Source: Pseudomonas putida
Lineage (GTDB): Bacteria > Pseudomonadota > Gammaproteobacteria > Pseudomonadales > Pseudomonadaceae
Assembly: GCF_028682455.1 (NCBI RefSeq)
Contig: NZ_JANHLD010000004.1
Coordinates: 1-64,000 of the forward strand
DNA length: 64,000 nucleotides
Direction of reading: 5' to 3'
Under the pieces are notes generated by a model. The model worked only from the letters and a program-made list of their open reading frames with translations, did not search any database and was not told where the DNA came from. Of the stretch, positions 46,046-54,959 are shown piece by piece; position 1 is the first letter of the stretch, and each line of letters opens with the position of its first letter. A program made the position numbers and the translations under genes.

Positions 46046-46335
46046 GGCCATACCCCGAAAAAACCGGCGCGCATTATAGGCCTGTTACGGCTAGATGCCA
46101 TCCCGCTTCAGACCGGACGCCACGCCGGCGTTGGTAAAGTTGGCGCCAATCCTGCTTTAATGTCCGATGCAGTCCCCAGTCCTGGACGACAACAACACGG
46201 GCCCAAGAACTTCGACACCTGGAGTCAATCTAACCTACAGCCGCCAACCTGTTGCTACACAGCATACGCGGACCAACAGCAGGATCCGCGCCCTGTGGCG
46301 CTCGCCCGTTCCACCCTTCGGAACCCGAACTATCT
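46046..46335. other. Intergenic region between tcdA and the beta-glucan synthase gene
   Basis: A 290-base divergent gap. It holds a perfect palindrome TTGGCGCCAA at 46140-46149 near a TTTAAT that may belong to a promoter for the downstream gene. No clear -35/-10 pair or terminator could be assigned. A TTG-started extension of the downstream frame into this gap (from 46252) looks non-coding. Confidence 0.4.
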
Positions 46336-48927
46336 ATGTCATCGCGTAAATTTGGTATCAACCTGGTGATAGTCATGGCCATCGCCGCGCTATTCACCGG
46401 GTTCTGGGCACTGATCAACCGCCCGGTATCGGCCCCCGACTGGCCGGAGCAGATTTCCGGCTTCTCCTATTCGCCGTTTCGCCTCGGAGAAAGCCCACAA
46501 AAGGGCCAGTATCCCAACGAAGACGAGCTGCGCCAGGACCTGGAGCAGTTGAGCAAGCTCACCGACAGCATTCGAATCTATACCGTCGAAGGCACCCAGG
46601 CCGACATTCCGCGCCTGGCCGAAGATTTCGGCCTGCGGGTGACACTCGGGGTATGGATCAGCCCGGATCTTGAGCGCAACGAGCGAGAAATCCAGAAAGC
46701 CATCGAACTGGCCAACAGCTCACGCAGCGTCGTGCGCGTGATGGTCGGCAACGAAGCGCTGTTCCGCGAAGAGATCACCCCCGAGGCGTTGATCCAGTAC
46801 CTGGACCGGGTACGTGCCGCCGTGAAAGTACCGGTGACCACCAGCGAGCAGTGGCACATCTGGAAGGAACACCCGGAGCTGGCCAAGCACGTCGACCTGA
46901 TCGCGGCGCACATCCTGCCGTACTGGGAATTCATTCCGATGAAGGATGCTGGTCAGTTCGTGCTCGACCGTGCCCGCGACCTCAAGCAGCTTTTCCCACG
47001 CAAGTCGCTGCTGCTTTCGGAGGTCGGCTGGCCGAGCAACGGCCGCATGCGCGGTGGCGCCGATGCCACCCAGGCCGACCAGGCCATCTACCTGCGCACC
47101 CTGGTCAACACTCTCAACCGCCAGGGCTACAACTACTTCGTCATCGAGGCCTACGACCAACCCTGGAAAGCCAGTGACGAAGGCTCGGTGGGCGCCTACT
47201 GGGGCGTGTTCAATGCTGCCCGCCAGCAGAAATTCAATTTCGAAGGGCCGGTCGTGGCCATTCCGCAGTGGCGCGTACTGGCCGTAGGTTCGGTGGTGCT
47301 GGCGATGCTGTCGCTGACCCTGCTGCTGATCGACGGCTCGGCCCTGCGCCAGCGCGGGCGTACCTTCCTGACCTTCATTGCGTTCCTGTGCGGTTCGGTG
47401 CTGGTGTGGATCGGCTACGACTACAGCCAGCAATACAGCACCTGGTTCAGCCTGACCGTGGGCTTTTTGCTCGCCCTGGGGGCGCTCGGCGTGTTCATCG
47501 TACTGTTGACCGAAGCCCATGAACTGGCCGAGGCAGTGTGGATTCACAAGCGTCGCCGGGAGTTCTTGCCGGTGCAGGCCGATAGCGCCTACCGGCCGAA
47601 AGTGTCGGTGCATGTGCCGTGCTACAACGAGCCGCCGGAGATGGTCAAGCAGACCCTCAATGCCCTGGCAGCCCTCGACTACCCGGACTACGAAGTCCTG
47701 ATCATCGACAACAACACCAAGGACCCGGCCGTCTGGGAGCCGATCAAGGCCCACTGCGAGATGCTCGGCGAGCGCTTCAAGTTCTTCCACGTCTCGCCGC
47801 TTGCCGGTTTCAAGGGCGGTGCACTGAACTACCTGATCCCGCACACGGCCAAGGACGCCGAGGTCATCGCGGTGATCGACTCGGACTACTGCGTGGACCG
47901 CAACTGGCTCAAGCACATGGTGCCGCATTTTGCCGACCCGAAAATCGCCGTGGTGCAATCGCCCCAGGACTACCGCGACCAGAACGAAAGCACCTTCAAG
48001 AAGCTGTGCTACAGCGAGTACAAGGGCTTTTTCCACATCGGCATGGTCACCCGCAACGATCGCGATGCGATCATCCAGCACGGCACCATGACCATGACCC
48101 GCCGCTCGGTGCTCGAGGAACTGGGATGGGCCGACTGGTGCATCTGCGAAGACGCCGAGCTGGGCCTGCGGGTGTTCGAGAAAGGCTACTCGGCGGCATA
48201 TTCCCACGAGAGCTACGGCAAGGGCCTGATGCCCGACACCTTCATCGACTTCAAGAAGCAGCGCTTTCGCTGGGCCTACGGCGCCATCCAGATCATCAAG
48301 CGCCATGCCGCCAGCCTGCTGCGCGGCAAGGGCTCGGAGCTCACCCGCGGCCAGCGCTACCACTTCCTGGCCGGCTGGCTGCCGTGGATCGCCGATGGCA
48401 TGAACATCTTCTTCACCGTGGGCGCACTGCTCTGGTCGGCAGCGATGATCATCGTGCCGCAGCGGGTCGACCCCCCGCTGCTGATCTTCGCCATCCCGCC
48501 GCTGGCGCTGTTCGTGTTCAAGGTCGGCAAGATCGTGTTCCTGTACCGCCGCGCGGTCGGGGTCAACCTCAAGGACGCCTTCGCCGCCGCCCTGGCGGGC
48601 CTTGCGCTGTCGCACACCATCGCCAAGGCGGTGCTGTACGGGTTCTTCACCAGTAGCATTCCGTTCATTCGAACCCCCAAGCATGCCGATAGCCATGGGC
48701 TGCTGGTGGCTATTTCCGAAGCCCGCGAAGAGCTGTTCATCATGGTCCTGCTGTGGGGCGCTGCGGCCGGTATCTACCTGGTCCAGGGCCTGCCCAGCAA
48801 CGACATGCGCTTCTGGGTGACCATGCTGCTGGTGCAATCGCTACCGTACCTGGCGGCGTTGATCATGGCGATGCTGTCGTCGCTGCCAAAACCCATGGAT
48901 GCCGCCCAACCCGCCCAGGCCTCATGA
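46336..48927 (+). CDS. ndvB: GH17-GT2 beta-(1,3)-glucan glucosyltransferase, NdvB-like
   Basis: Membrane enzyme expected to make and remodel periplasmic beta-1,3-glucans. ATG 46336 gives 863 residues. After an N-terminal membrane helix comes a GH17 domain (about 30-300) with VRVMVGNEALFRE (acid/base Glu) and LLSEVGWPSNG (nucleophile Glu). Three membrane helices lead to a processive family 2 glycosyltransferase (about 425-660) with HVPCYNEPPEM, IDSDYC, CEDAEL and QRFRW, then more membrane helices. In P. aeruginosa ndvB (PA1163) makes glucans linked to biofilm antibiotic tolerance, and dapE is its neighbour there too. No strong ribosome-binding site is visible. Confidence 0.85.
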   Translation: MSSRKFGINLVIVMAIAALFTGFWALINRPVSAPDWPEQISGFSYSPFRLGESPQKGQYPNEDELRQDLEQLSKLTDSIRIYTVEGTQADIPRLAEDFGLRVTLGVWISPDLERNEREIQKAIELANSSRSVVRVMVGNEALFREEITPEALIQYLDRVRAAVKVPVTTSEQWHIWKEHPELAKHVDLIAAHILPYWEFIPMKDAGQFVLDRARDLKQLFPRKSLLLSEVGWPSNGRMRGGADATQADQAIYLRTLVNTLNRQGYNYFVIEAYDQPWKASDEGSVGAYWGVFNAARQQKFNFEGPVVAIPQWRVLAVGSVVLAMLSLTLLLIDGSALRQRGRTFLTFIAFLCGSVLVWIGYDYSQQYSTWFSLTVGFLLALGALGVFIVLLTEAHELAEAVWIHKRRREFLPVQADSAYRPKVSVHVPCYNEPPEMVKQTLNALAALDYPDYEVLIIDNNTKDPAVWEPIKAHCEMLGERFKFFHVSPLAGFKGGALNYLIPHTAKDAEVIAVIDSDYCVDRNWLKHMVPHFADPKIAVVQSPQDYRDQNESTFKKLCYSEYKGFFHIGMVTRNDRDAIIQHGTMTMTRRSVLEELGWADWCICEDAELGLRVFEKGYSAAYSHESYGKGLMPDTFIDFKKQRFRWAYGAIQIIKRHAASLLRGKGSELTRGQRYHFLAGWLPWIADGMNIFFTVGALLWSAAMIIVPQRVDPPLLIFAIPPLALFVFKVGKIVFLYRRAVGVNLKDAFAAALAGLALSHTIAKAVLYGFFTSSIPFIRTPKHADSHGLLVAISEAREELFIMVLLWGAAAGIYLVQGLPSNDMRFWVTMLLVQSLPYLAALIMAMLSSLPKPMDAAQPAQAS

Positions 48928-48934
48928 CCCTCCC

Positions 48935-49019
48935 GTAGGAGCGGGCTTGCCCCGCGATCACACCCCACAGCCAACAAAACTGTGCGGACGCTGATCGCGG
49001 GGCAAGCCCGCTCCTACAG
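48935..49019. repeat. REP pair, back-to-back orientation, between ndvB-like gene and dapE
   Basis: A GTAGGAGCGGGCTTGCCCCG unit and its complement are separated by about 30 bases, in the reverse order of the other three loci. An extra inverted repeat CAAAACTGT (48976) and ACAGTTTTG (49017) lies inside and beside it. It stands 61 bases before the dapE start. Confidence 0.9.
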
Positions 49020-49079
49020 TTTTGCTATAAGATAACGCCCCTCGAATTCGTGCCCTGCCTTGCCCCCGGAGTTCCTTCA

Positions 49080-50231
49080 ATGACGGCCCCAGCCGACCTC
49101 TCGCCTACCCTTGAACTGGCCTGCGACCTGATCCGCCGCCCCTCGGTGACCCCAGTGGACGCCGACTGCCAGAAACAGATGATGCAGCGCCTGGGCGATG
49201 CCGGCTTCATGCTCGAGCCGATGCGCATCGAAGACGTCGACAACTTCTGGGCCACCCACGGCACCCAGGAAGGTCCGGTGCTGTGCTTCGCCGGTCACAC
49301 CGACGTCGTGCCCACCGGCCCCGTGCAGGCCTGGCAGAACGATCCGTTCGATGCCCTGATCGATGCCGACGGCATGCTCTGTGGTCGTGGTGCCGCCGAC
49401 ATGAAAGGCAGCCTGGCTGCCATGGTGGTCGCCACCGAGCGCTTCGTCGCCGACTACCCCAACCACCGCGGCAAGGTCGCCTTTCTGATCACCAGCGACG
49501 AAGAAGGCCCGGCCCACCACGGCACCAAGGCCGTCATCGAGCGCCTGGCCGCGCGCCGGGAGCGCCTGGACTGGTGCATCGTCGGTGAACCGTCGAGCAC
49601 CAGCCTGGTGGGCGACGTGGTCAAGAACGGCCGCCGCGGCTCCCTCGGCGCCCAACTGACCGTACGCGGTGTGCAGGGACATGTGGCCTACCCGCACCTG
49701 GCCAAGAACCCGATCCACCTGGCCGCCCCGGCCCTGGCGGAACTGGCGGCCGAGCACTGGGACGAAGGCAATGCGTTCTTCCCACCGACCAGCTTCCAGA
49801 TCTCCAACCTCAATTCCGGCACCGGTGCCACCAATGTCGTGCCTGGCGAGTTGACCGCTCTGTTCAACTTCCGCTTCTCTACCGAGTCGACAGTCGAAGG
49901 CCTGCAGCAGCGTGTCGCGGCGATCCTCGACAAGCACCAGCTGGACTGGCACGTAGACTGGGCGCTGTCGGGCCTGCCGTTCCTGACCGAGCCGGGTGAC
50001 CTGCTCGATGCCGTATCGGCCAGCATCAAGGCCGTGACCGGCCGCGAAACCCAAGCCTCGACCAGTGGCGGTACTTCCGACGGGCGCTTCATTGCCACCC
50101 TCGGTACCCAGGTGGTCGAACTGGGCCCGGTCAACGCCACCATCCACCAGGTCAACGAGCGGATCCTGGCCAGCGACCTGGATGTGCTGACCGAGATCTA
50201 CTACCAGACCCTGACCCGGTTGCTTGCCTGA
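49080..50231 (+). CDS. dapE: Succinyl-diaminopimelate desuccinylase
   Basis: Zinc metallopeptidase-fold enzyme that frees LL-diaminopimelate from its succinyl form. ATG 49080 (MTAPADLSPTLELACDLIRR), with GGAG upstream, gives 383 residues. Metal and catalytic residues are in CFAGHTDVVPTGP, GRGAADMKGSLAAM, TSDEEGPAHHGT and the C-terminal GPVNATIHQVNE. It overlaps rlmA by one base. Confidence 0.97.
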   Translation: MTAPADLSPTLELACDLIRRPSVTPVDADCQKQMMQRLGDAGFMLEPMRIEDVDNFWATHGTQEGPVLCFAGHTDVVPTGPVQAWQNDPFDALIDADGMLCGRGAADMKGSLAAMVVATERFVADYPNHRGKVAFLITSDEEGPAHHGTKAVIERLAARRERLDWCIVGEPSSTSLVGDVVKNGRRGSLGAQLTVRGVQGHVAYPHLAKNPIHLAAPALAELAAEHWDEGNAFFPPTSFQISNLNSGTGATNVVPGELTALFNFRFSTESTVEGLQQRVAAILDKHQLDWHVDWALSGLPFLTEPGDLLDAVSASIKAVTGRETQASTSGGTSDGRFIATLGTQVVELGPVNATIHQVNERILASDLDVLTEIYYQTLTRLLA

Positions 50232-51043
50232 TGCTCACCTGCCCTATCTGCAGCGCCCCGCTGGGCACCCTCGATAACGGTGTGGCCTGCCCGGCCGGTC
50301 ACCGTTTCGACCGTGCCCGCCAGGGTTACCTGAACCTGTTGCCGGTGCAGCACAAGAACAGCCGCGATCCGGGCGACAACCAGGCCATGGTCGAAGCCCG
50401 CCGCGACTTTCTCAACGCCGGGCACTACGCGCCTGTGGCCCGCCGGTTGGCGGAGCTTGCCGCAGAGCGCGCACCTGAGCGCTGGCTGGACATTGGCTGC
50501 GGCGAGGGTTACTACACCGCGCAGATCGCCCAGGCCCTGCCTGAGGCCGACGGCTACGCGCTGGACATCTCCCGCGAGGCGGTAAAGCGTGCCTGCCGGC
50601 GCAACCCGGCGCTGACCTGGCTGGTCGCAAGCATGGCGCGGGTGCCCCTGGCCGATGCCAGTTGCCAGTTCCTGGCCAGCGTGTTCAGCCCGCTCGACTG
50701 GCAGGAAGCCCTGCGCCTGCTCGCCCCGGGCGGCGGCCTGATGCGGGTGGGCCCGACCAACGAGCACCTGATCGAACTGCGCCACAAGCTCTATGATGAA
50801 GTGCGCGACTACGCCGACGACAAGCACCTGGCGCTGGTCCCGGCGGGCATGCAGCACGCCCACAGCGAAACCCTGAAATTCCGCCTGAGCCTTGTCGATG
50901 GCAAGTCCCGCGCCGACCTGCTGGCCATGACCCCTCATGGCTGGCGCGCCAGCGCGGAAAAACGAGCCCGCGTCATCGAGCAGGCCGAGCCTTTCGAGGT
51001 CACGGTATCGATGCGTTACGACTACTTTGTGCGACAAGACTGA
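50231..51043 (+). CDS. rlmA: 23S rRNA (guanine(745)-N1)-methyltransferase
   Basis: Methylates G745 of 23S rRNA. The 270 residues open with a zinc finger (Cys4, Cys7, Cys20, His24: LTCPIC...CPAGHRFD), followed by a Rossmann methyltransferase domain with WLDIGCGEGYYTAQIA (SAM site). Start TGATG overlaps dapE. Also known as RrmA. Confidence 0.93.
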   Translation: MLTCPICSAPLGTLDNGVACPAGHRFDRARQGYLNLLPVQHKNSRDPGDNQAMVEARRDFLNAGHYAPVARRLAELAAERAPERWLDIGCGEGYYTAQIAQALPEADGYALDISREAVKRACRRNPALTWLVASMARVPLADASCQFLASVFSPLDWQEALRLLAPGGGLMRVGPTNEHLIELRHKLYDEVRDYADDKHLALVPAGMQHAHSETLKFRLSLVDGKSRADLLAMTPHGWRASAEKRARVIEQAEPFEVTVSMRYDYFVRQD

Positions 51044-51058
51044 GCACCCGGAGCCCCC

Positions 51059-51436
51059 ATGCGCCAACCCGATATCGAGATTTACCTCAAGGACGCCGAC
51101 GTCGACCACAAGCAGATCGCTGACTGGCTGACCCAGGCGTTGGGCCCTTGCAGCGAATGGCAGCAAAAAGGTCAGACCTGGAAGTGCACGGCCGGTAACA
51201 TTCCGGTTACCTGGTTACCGAAAGCTGTAGGCAAATGGAACAGCCTCTACCTGGAAAGTGAGCAGACCCCATGGGACGATGATATCGCCTGCGCCCGCGC
51301 CGCCTTTGCCGCACTGAACGTCGAAGTGCGATGCGCCCCGGGTACCTGGGTAGAAGAAGAAGGTGAAGACGATGCCGATCGCTGGATCCGCATCAGTGCC
51401 GACGGTGAAGAGGAAATCACCTGGCGTACCAGCTGA
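51059..51436 (+). CDS. Conserved hypothetical protein, 125 residues
   Basis: I do not recognise a named family. The protein is soluble, without signal peptide or membrane segment, and acidic, especially towards the end (WVEEEGEDDADRW, then SADGEEEITWRTS). Tryptophan is frequent (8). It lies 15 bases after rlmA and before a strong terminator, so it is the last gene of dapE-rlmA. From memory, a hypothetical gene lies at the same place (between rlmA and a cold-shock gene) in P. aeruginosa, which argues that it is real. Confidence 0.75.
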   Translation: MRQPDIEIYLKDADVDHKQIADWLTQALGPCSEWQQKGQTWKCTAGNIPVTWLPKAVGKWNSLYLESEQTPWDDDIACARAAFAALNVEVRCAPGTWVEEEGEDDADRWIRISADGEEEITWRTS

Positions 51437-51447
51437 GCCGGCTTCTA

Positions 51448-51488
51448 CGAAAAGGCCCGCCCCGGTCGTCCGGCGGCGGGCCTTTTCG
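51448..51488. terminator. Strong terminator after the dapE-rlmA operon
   Basis: A 14-bp perfect stem CGAAAAGGCCCGCC / GGCGGGCCTTTTCG with a 13-base loop, 12 bases after the stop. It works on both strands and so may also end the convergent cold-shock transcript. Confidence 0.88.
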
Positions 51489-51524
51489 CTGGTGGACCCA
51501 GGCTCGAGGCTTGTGGCCCGGCGC

Positions 51525-51734
51525 TTACAGCCCGATCACATCTTCCGCCTGCAGGCCCTTCTGGCCCTGAGTCAGACTGTATTCGACCTGCTGCCCCTCG
51601 ATGAGGGTGCGATGCCCCTCACCACGAATGGCACGGTAGTGAACGAACACGTCCGCGCCACCTTCACGCTGAATGAAGCCATAACCCTTGGCGTCATTGA
51701 ACCACTTCACACTTCCAGTTTCACGAGACGACAT
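51525..51734 (-). CDS. Cold-shock domain protein (CspA family)
   Basis: Single-stranded nucleic-acid chaperone of 69 residues. The RNA-binding motifs are KGYGFI (residues 16-21) and VFVHY (29-33), where the usual second motif is VFVHF. A long leader with a hairpin (51805-51827) and CGGAG before the ATG precede it. The paralogue (CspA, CapB or CspD) cannot be fixed from this sequence alone. Confidence 0.92.
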   Translation of the reverse strand: MSSRETGSVKWFNDAKGYGFIQREGGADVFVHYRAIRGEGHRTLIEGQQVEYSLTQGQKGLQAEDVIGL

Positions 51735-51804
51735 CTGAACTACTCCGAATTTTTATTTTGGAATCGCCTTGCTTGCAGAGGGGTCACCACCCTCCACCGA
51801 CGCG

Positions 51805-51827
51805 GCTTGCAGAAATCTCCTGCAAGC
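51805..51827 (-). promoter_or_regulatory. Leader hairpin of the cold-shock gene
   Basis: Minus-strand RNA: GCUUGCAG-GAGAUUU-CUGCAAGC, a perfect 8-bp stem, about 70 bases upstream of the cold-shock start. A likely -10 (TATACT) lies at 51837-51842, so the hairpin would sit at the 5' end of the transcript. Long structured leaders are typical of cspA-type mRNAs. Confidence 0.55.
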
Positions 51828-51956
51828 GGCGGACCGAGTATATGACACACTTAAATTAAATTTCATGACCGGAGTGCATTTTGCTGAACTTGCGCAGATA
51901 CGGCACACTAACCGACTGAGCAATCACTCGAAAATCTCATCCAGAGCACACACCGT

Positions 51957-54443
51957 ATGACCCGTTCCCCCCTGCGCCGCCTGATCTTTGGCGCCCTGCG
52001 TCGCCTGTTGTACCTGTGGGTTCGCTCCGAGACCATCAACCAGTCAGCCTTCACCCTGAACCTGGACCGCAGCCGTCCGGTGTTCTACGCCCTGCAATCG
52101 CCCTCCCTGACCGACCTTGCCGTGCTCGACCGCGAGTGCACCAAGGCGGGGCTGCCGCGCCCGGTATTGCCGGTATCGGTGGGCACCCTGCAAGAGCCGG
52201 CCGCGTTCTTCTACCTCACACCCGAGCCAGACTGGCTTGGCCGCCAGGACAAGCGTGGCGCACCGCCGACCCTCGCCCGGCTGGTCAATGCCATCAGCCA
52301 GCATGCCGAGGAAGACGCGCAAATCATTCCGGTCAGTGTGTTCTGGGGCCAGTCGCCTGCCAGTGAGTCCAGCCCCTGGAAGCTGCTGTTCGCCGACAGC
52401 TGGGCGGTCACCGGCCGCTTGCGCCGTCTGCTCACCGTGCTGATTCTGGGCCGCAAGACGCGCGTGCAGTTTTCCGAGCCGATTCACCTGCGTGAACTGG
52501 TGCAGCACAACAAGGGCCACGAACGCACGGTGCGCATGGCCCAGCGCTTGCTGCGCGTGCACTTTCGCAACCTCAAGACCGCCGTGATCGGCCCGGACAT
52601 CTCGCACCGGCGCAACCTGGTCAAAGGCCTGGTCCACGATCCGCTGGTTCGCCAGGCGATCGCCGACGAGGCCGAACGCCAGAACATCCCCCTGGCCAAG
52701 GCCGAGGCCCAGGCCTTGCGCTACGGCAACGAGATCGCCTCGGACTATACCTACACCGCCATCCGCTTCCTGGAGGTAGTGCTCAGTTGGTTCTGGAACA
52801 AGATCTACGACGGCATCAAGGTCAATCACATCGAGCAGGTACAGGGCATCGCCCCGGGCCACGAGGTGATTTACGTACCCTGCCACCGCAGCCACATCGA
52901 CTACCTGCTGCTGTCGTACCTGCTGTTTCGCAATGGCCTGACACCGCCCCACATCGCTGCCGGCATCAACCTGAACATGCCGGTGATCGGCGGCCTGCTG
53001 CGCCGTGGCGGGGCGTTCTTCATGCGCCGCACCTTCAAGGGCAACCCGCTGTACACCGCAGTGTTCAACGAATACCTGCACACCCTGTTCACCAAGGGAT
53101 TCCCGGTGGAGTATTTCGTCGAAGGCGGCCGTTCGCGCACCGGGCGCATGCTGCAGCCCAAGACCGGCATGCTGGCCATTACCCTGCGCAGCTACCTGCG
53201 CTCCTCGCGCACGCCGATCGTTTTCGTACCGGTGTACATCGGCTACGAGCGCGTACTCGAAGGCCGCACCTACCTGGGTGAGCTGCGGGGTGCGAGCAAA
53301 AAGAAAGAATCGATCTTCGACATCTTCAAGGTCCTGGGCGCCCTCAAGCAGCGCTTTGGCCAGGTGGCGGTCAACTTCGGCGAGCCGATCCGCCTCGGTG
53401 CCTTCCTCGACCAGCAGCAACCCGGCTGGCGCGAGCAGGCGCATGCGCCGCAGTTCCGCCCGGCCTGGCTGAACGAGACCACTTCGCGCCTGGGTGAAAA
53501 AGTCGCCCGTCACCTCAACGAGGCCGCGGCTATCAACCCGGTCAACCTGGCCGCCCTGGCCCTGCTCTCGACCACCCGGCTGGCCCTGGACGAGCGCGCC
53601 CTGGCTCGGGTGCTGGACCTGTACCTGGCCTTGCTGCGCCAGGTGCCCTACTCACCGCACACCACCCTGCCCGAAGGCGACGGCCTGGCGCTGATCAGCC
53701 ACGTCAAGGGCATGGGCCTGCTGGCTGAGCAGAGCGATGCGCTGGGCAAAATCCTGTATCTGGACGAACAGAACGCGGTGCTGATGACCTACTACCGCAA
53801 CAACGTCCTGCACATCTTCGCCCTGCCGGCGTTGCTGGCGAGCTTCTTCCAGAGCAGCTCACGCATGAGCCGCGAGCTGATCCTGCAGTACACCCGGGCG
53901 CTGTACCCATACCTGCAGTCGGAGCTGTTCATTCGTTGGGAGCTGGACGAACTCGATGGTGTGATCGATCAGTGGCTGCAAGCCTTTGTCGACCACGGCC
54001 TGCTGCGCTTCGAGAACGGCGTGTACCTGCGTCCGGCGCCCAGCTCGCGCCAGTTCGTGCTACTGACCCTCCTTGCCCGTGCAATCACCCAAACATTGCA
54101 ACGTTTCTACATGGCCACCGCGCTGTTGCTCAACAGCGGCCAGCACAGCCTCAGCGCCGAAGAGCTGGAAGACCTCTGCGTGGTCATGGCCCAGCGCCTG
54201 TCGATCCTGCATGGCCTCAACGCCCCGGAGTTCTTCGACAAGACCCTGTTCCGCCACTTCATCCAGACCCAGATCGAACAGGGCGTACTGCGCCCCGACA
54301 CCAACGGCAAGCTGGGTTACCACGAAAAACTCAGCGAACTCGCCGAAGGCGCGGCAAAGCGCGTGCTGTCGGCAGAAGTTCGCCTGTCCATTCGCCAGGT
54401 TGCCTTGCACCGCGGCGAAGAGCACCCCGAAGTACCGGCATAA
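51957..54443 (+). CDS. plsB: Glycerol-3-phosphate 1-O-acyltransferase
   Basis: Inner-membrane enzyme adding the first acyl chain to glycerol-3-phosphate. The 828 residues match the PlsB size. The acyltransferase box VPCHRSHIDYLLLSYLLF carries the H-x4-D motif, followed by the AGINLNMPVIGGLLRRGGAFF and FVEGGRSRTGRM motifs. The C-terminal 300 residues are the family's helical domain. It is divergent from the cold-shock gene, with no strong Shine-Dalgarno visible. Confidence 0.97.
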   Translation: MTRSPLRRLIFGALRRLLYLWVRSETINQSAFTLNLDRSRPVFYALQSPSLTDLAVLDRECTKAGLPRPVLPVSVGTLQEPAAFFYLTPEPDWLGRQDKRGAPPTLARLVNAISQHAEEDAQIIPVSVFWGQSPASESSPWKLLFADSWAVTGRLRRLLTVLILGRKTRVQFSEPIHLRELVQHNKGHERTVRMAQRLLRVHFRNLKTAVIGPDISHRRNLVKGLVHDPLVRQAIADEAERQNIPLAKAEAQALRYGNEIASDYTYTAIRFLEVVLSWFWNKIYDGIKVNHIEQVQGIAPGHEVIYVPCHRSHIDYLLLSYLLFRNGLTPPHIAAGINLNMPVIGGLLRRGGAFFMRRTFKGNPLYTAVFNEYLHTLFTKGFPVEYFVEGGRSRTGRMLQPKTGMLAITLRSYLRSSRTPIVFVPVYIGYERVLEGRTYLGELRGASKKKESIFDIFKVLGALKQRFGQVAVNFGEPIRLGAFLDQQQPGWREQAHAPQFRPAWLNETTSRLGEKVARHLNEAAAINPVNLAALALLSTTRLALDERALARVLDLYLALLRQVPYSPHTTLPEGDGLALISHVKGMGLLAEQSDALGKILYLDEQNAVLMTYYRNNVLHIFALPALLASFFQSSSRMSRELILQYTRALYPYLQSELFIRWELDELDGVIDQWLQAFVDHGLLRFENGVYLRPAPSSRQFVLLTLLARAITQTLQRFYMATALLLNSGQHSLSAEELEDLCVVMAQRLSILHGLNAPEFFDKTLFRHFIQTQIEQGVLRPDTNGKLGYHEKLSELAEGAAKRVLSAEVRLSIRQVALHRGEEHPEVPA

Positions 54444-54527
54444 TCCCTAGTGGCCTATGCCCTGGAGCAACACGACTTAACCTGGGTTGGTCGCCGTCTT
54501 GGCGGCGCCACCCACAAGGAGCTACTG

Positions 54528-54926
54528 ATGAAAAAACTGTCCCTGATCCTCCTCGGTGGCCTGCTGGCCGCCTGCAGCAGCACCCCGCCCGCCTCCAAGG
54601 CCAGCCTCGACGGTGAAGTGTTCTACCTGCAGCGCATTGCCCTGCCGCCGGCAGCCACACTGAACGTGAGCCTGCAGGATGTCTCGCTGATGGACGCCCC
54701 GGCCGTGACCCTGGCCAGCCAGAACGGCCCGGTCAATGGCCAGGTGCCGCTGCCCTTCCACCTCAGCTACGACCCGGCCCAGGTCAAGCCAGGTCACCGT
54801 TATGCGGTGAGCGCGCGAATCGAACTCGACGGCAAATTGCTGTTCATCAACACCGTGCATCACGGCGTGCAACTGGACGGCACCGACCCGCAACCGCTCC
54901 GTATCAAGGTCGATGCCGTTCGTTGA
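54528..54926 (+). CDS. YbaY-family lipoprotein
   Basis: A 132-residue lipoprotein precursor. ATG 54528, with AAGGAG upstream, gives a signal peptide MKKLSLILLGGLLAAC with a clear lipobox (LAAC). The mature part resembles the YbaY/YscW-type beta-sandwich domain (LDGEVFYLQRIALPPAATLN...VSLQDVSLMDAP). The function of YbaY is not known. It lies between plsB and a DUF4197 gene. Confidence 0.82.
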   Translation: MKKLSLILLGGLLAACSSTPPASKASLDGEVFYLQRIALPPAATLNVSLQDVSLMDAPAVTLASQNGPVNGQVPLPFHLSYDPAQVKPGHRYAVSARIELDGKLLFINTVHHGVQLDGTDPQPLRIKVDAVR

Positions 54927-54959
54927 TTGATTTGCCCGTTTTCAGATAAGGATGCTGCC

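Noticed and set aside
46720..48837. 705-residue minus-strand open frame
   Set aside because: It is antisense to the ndvB-like gene; no domains are seen.
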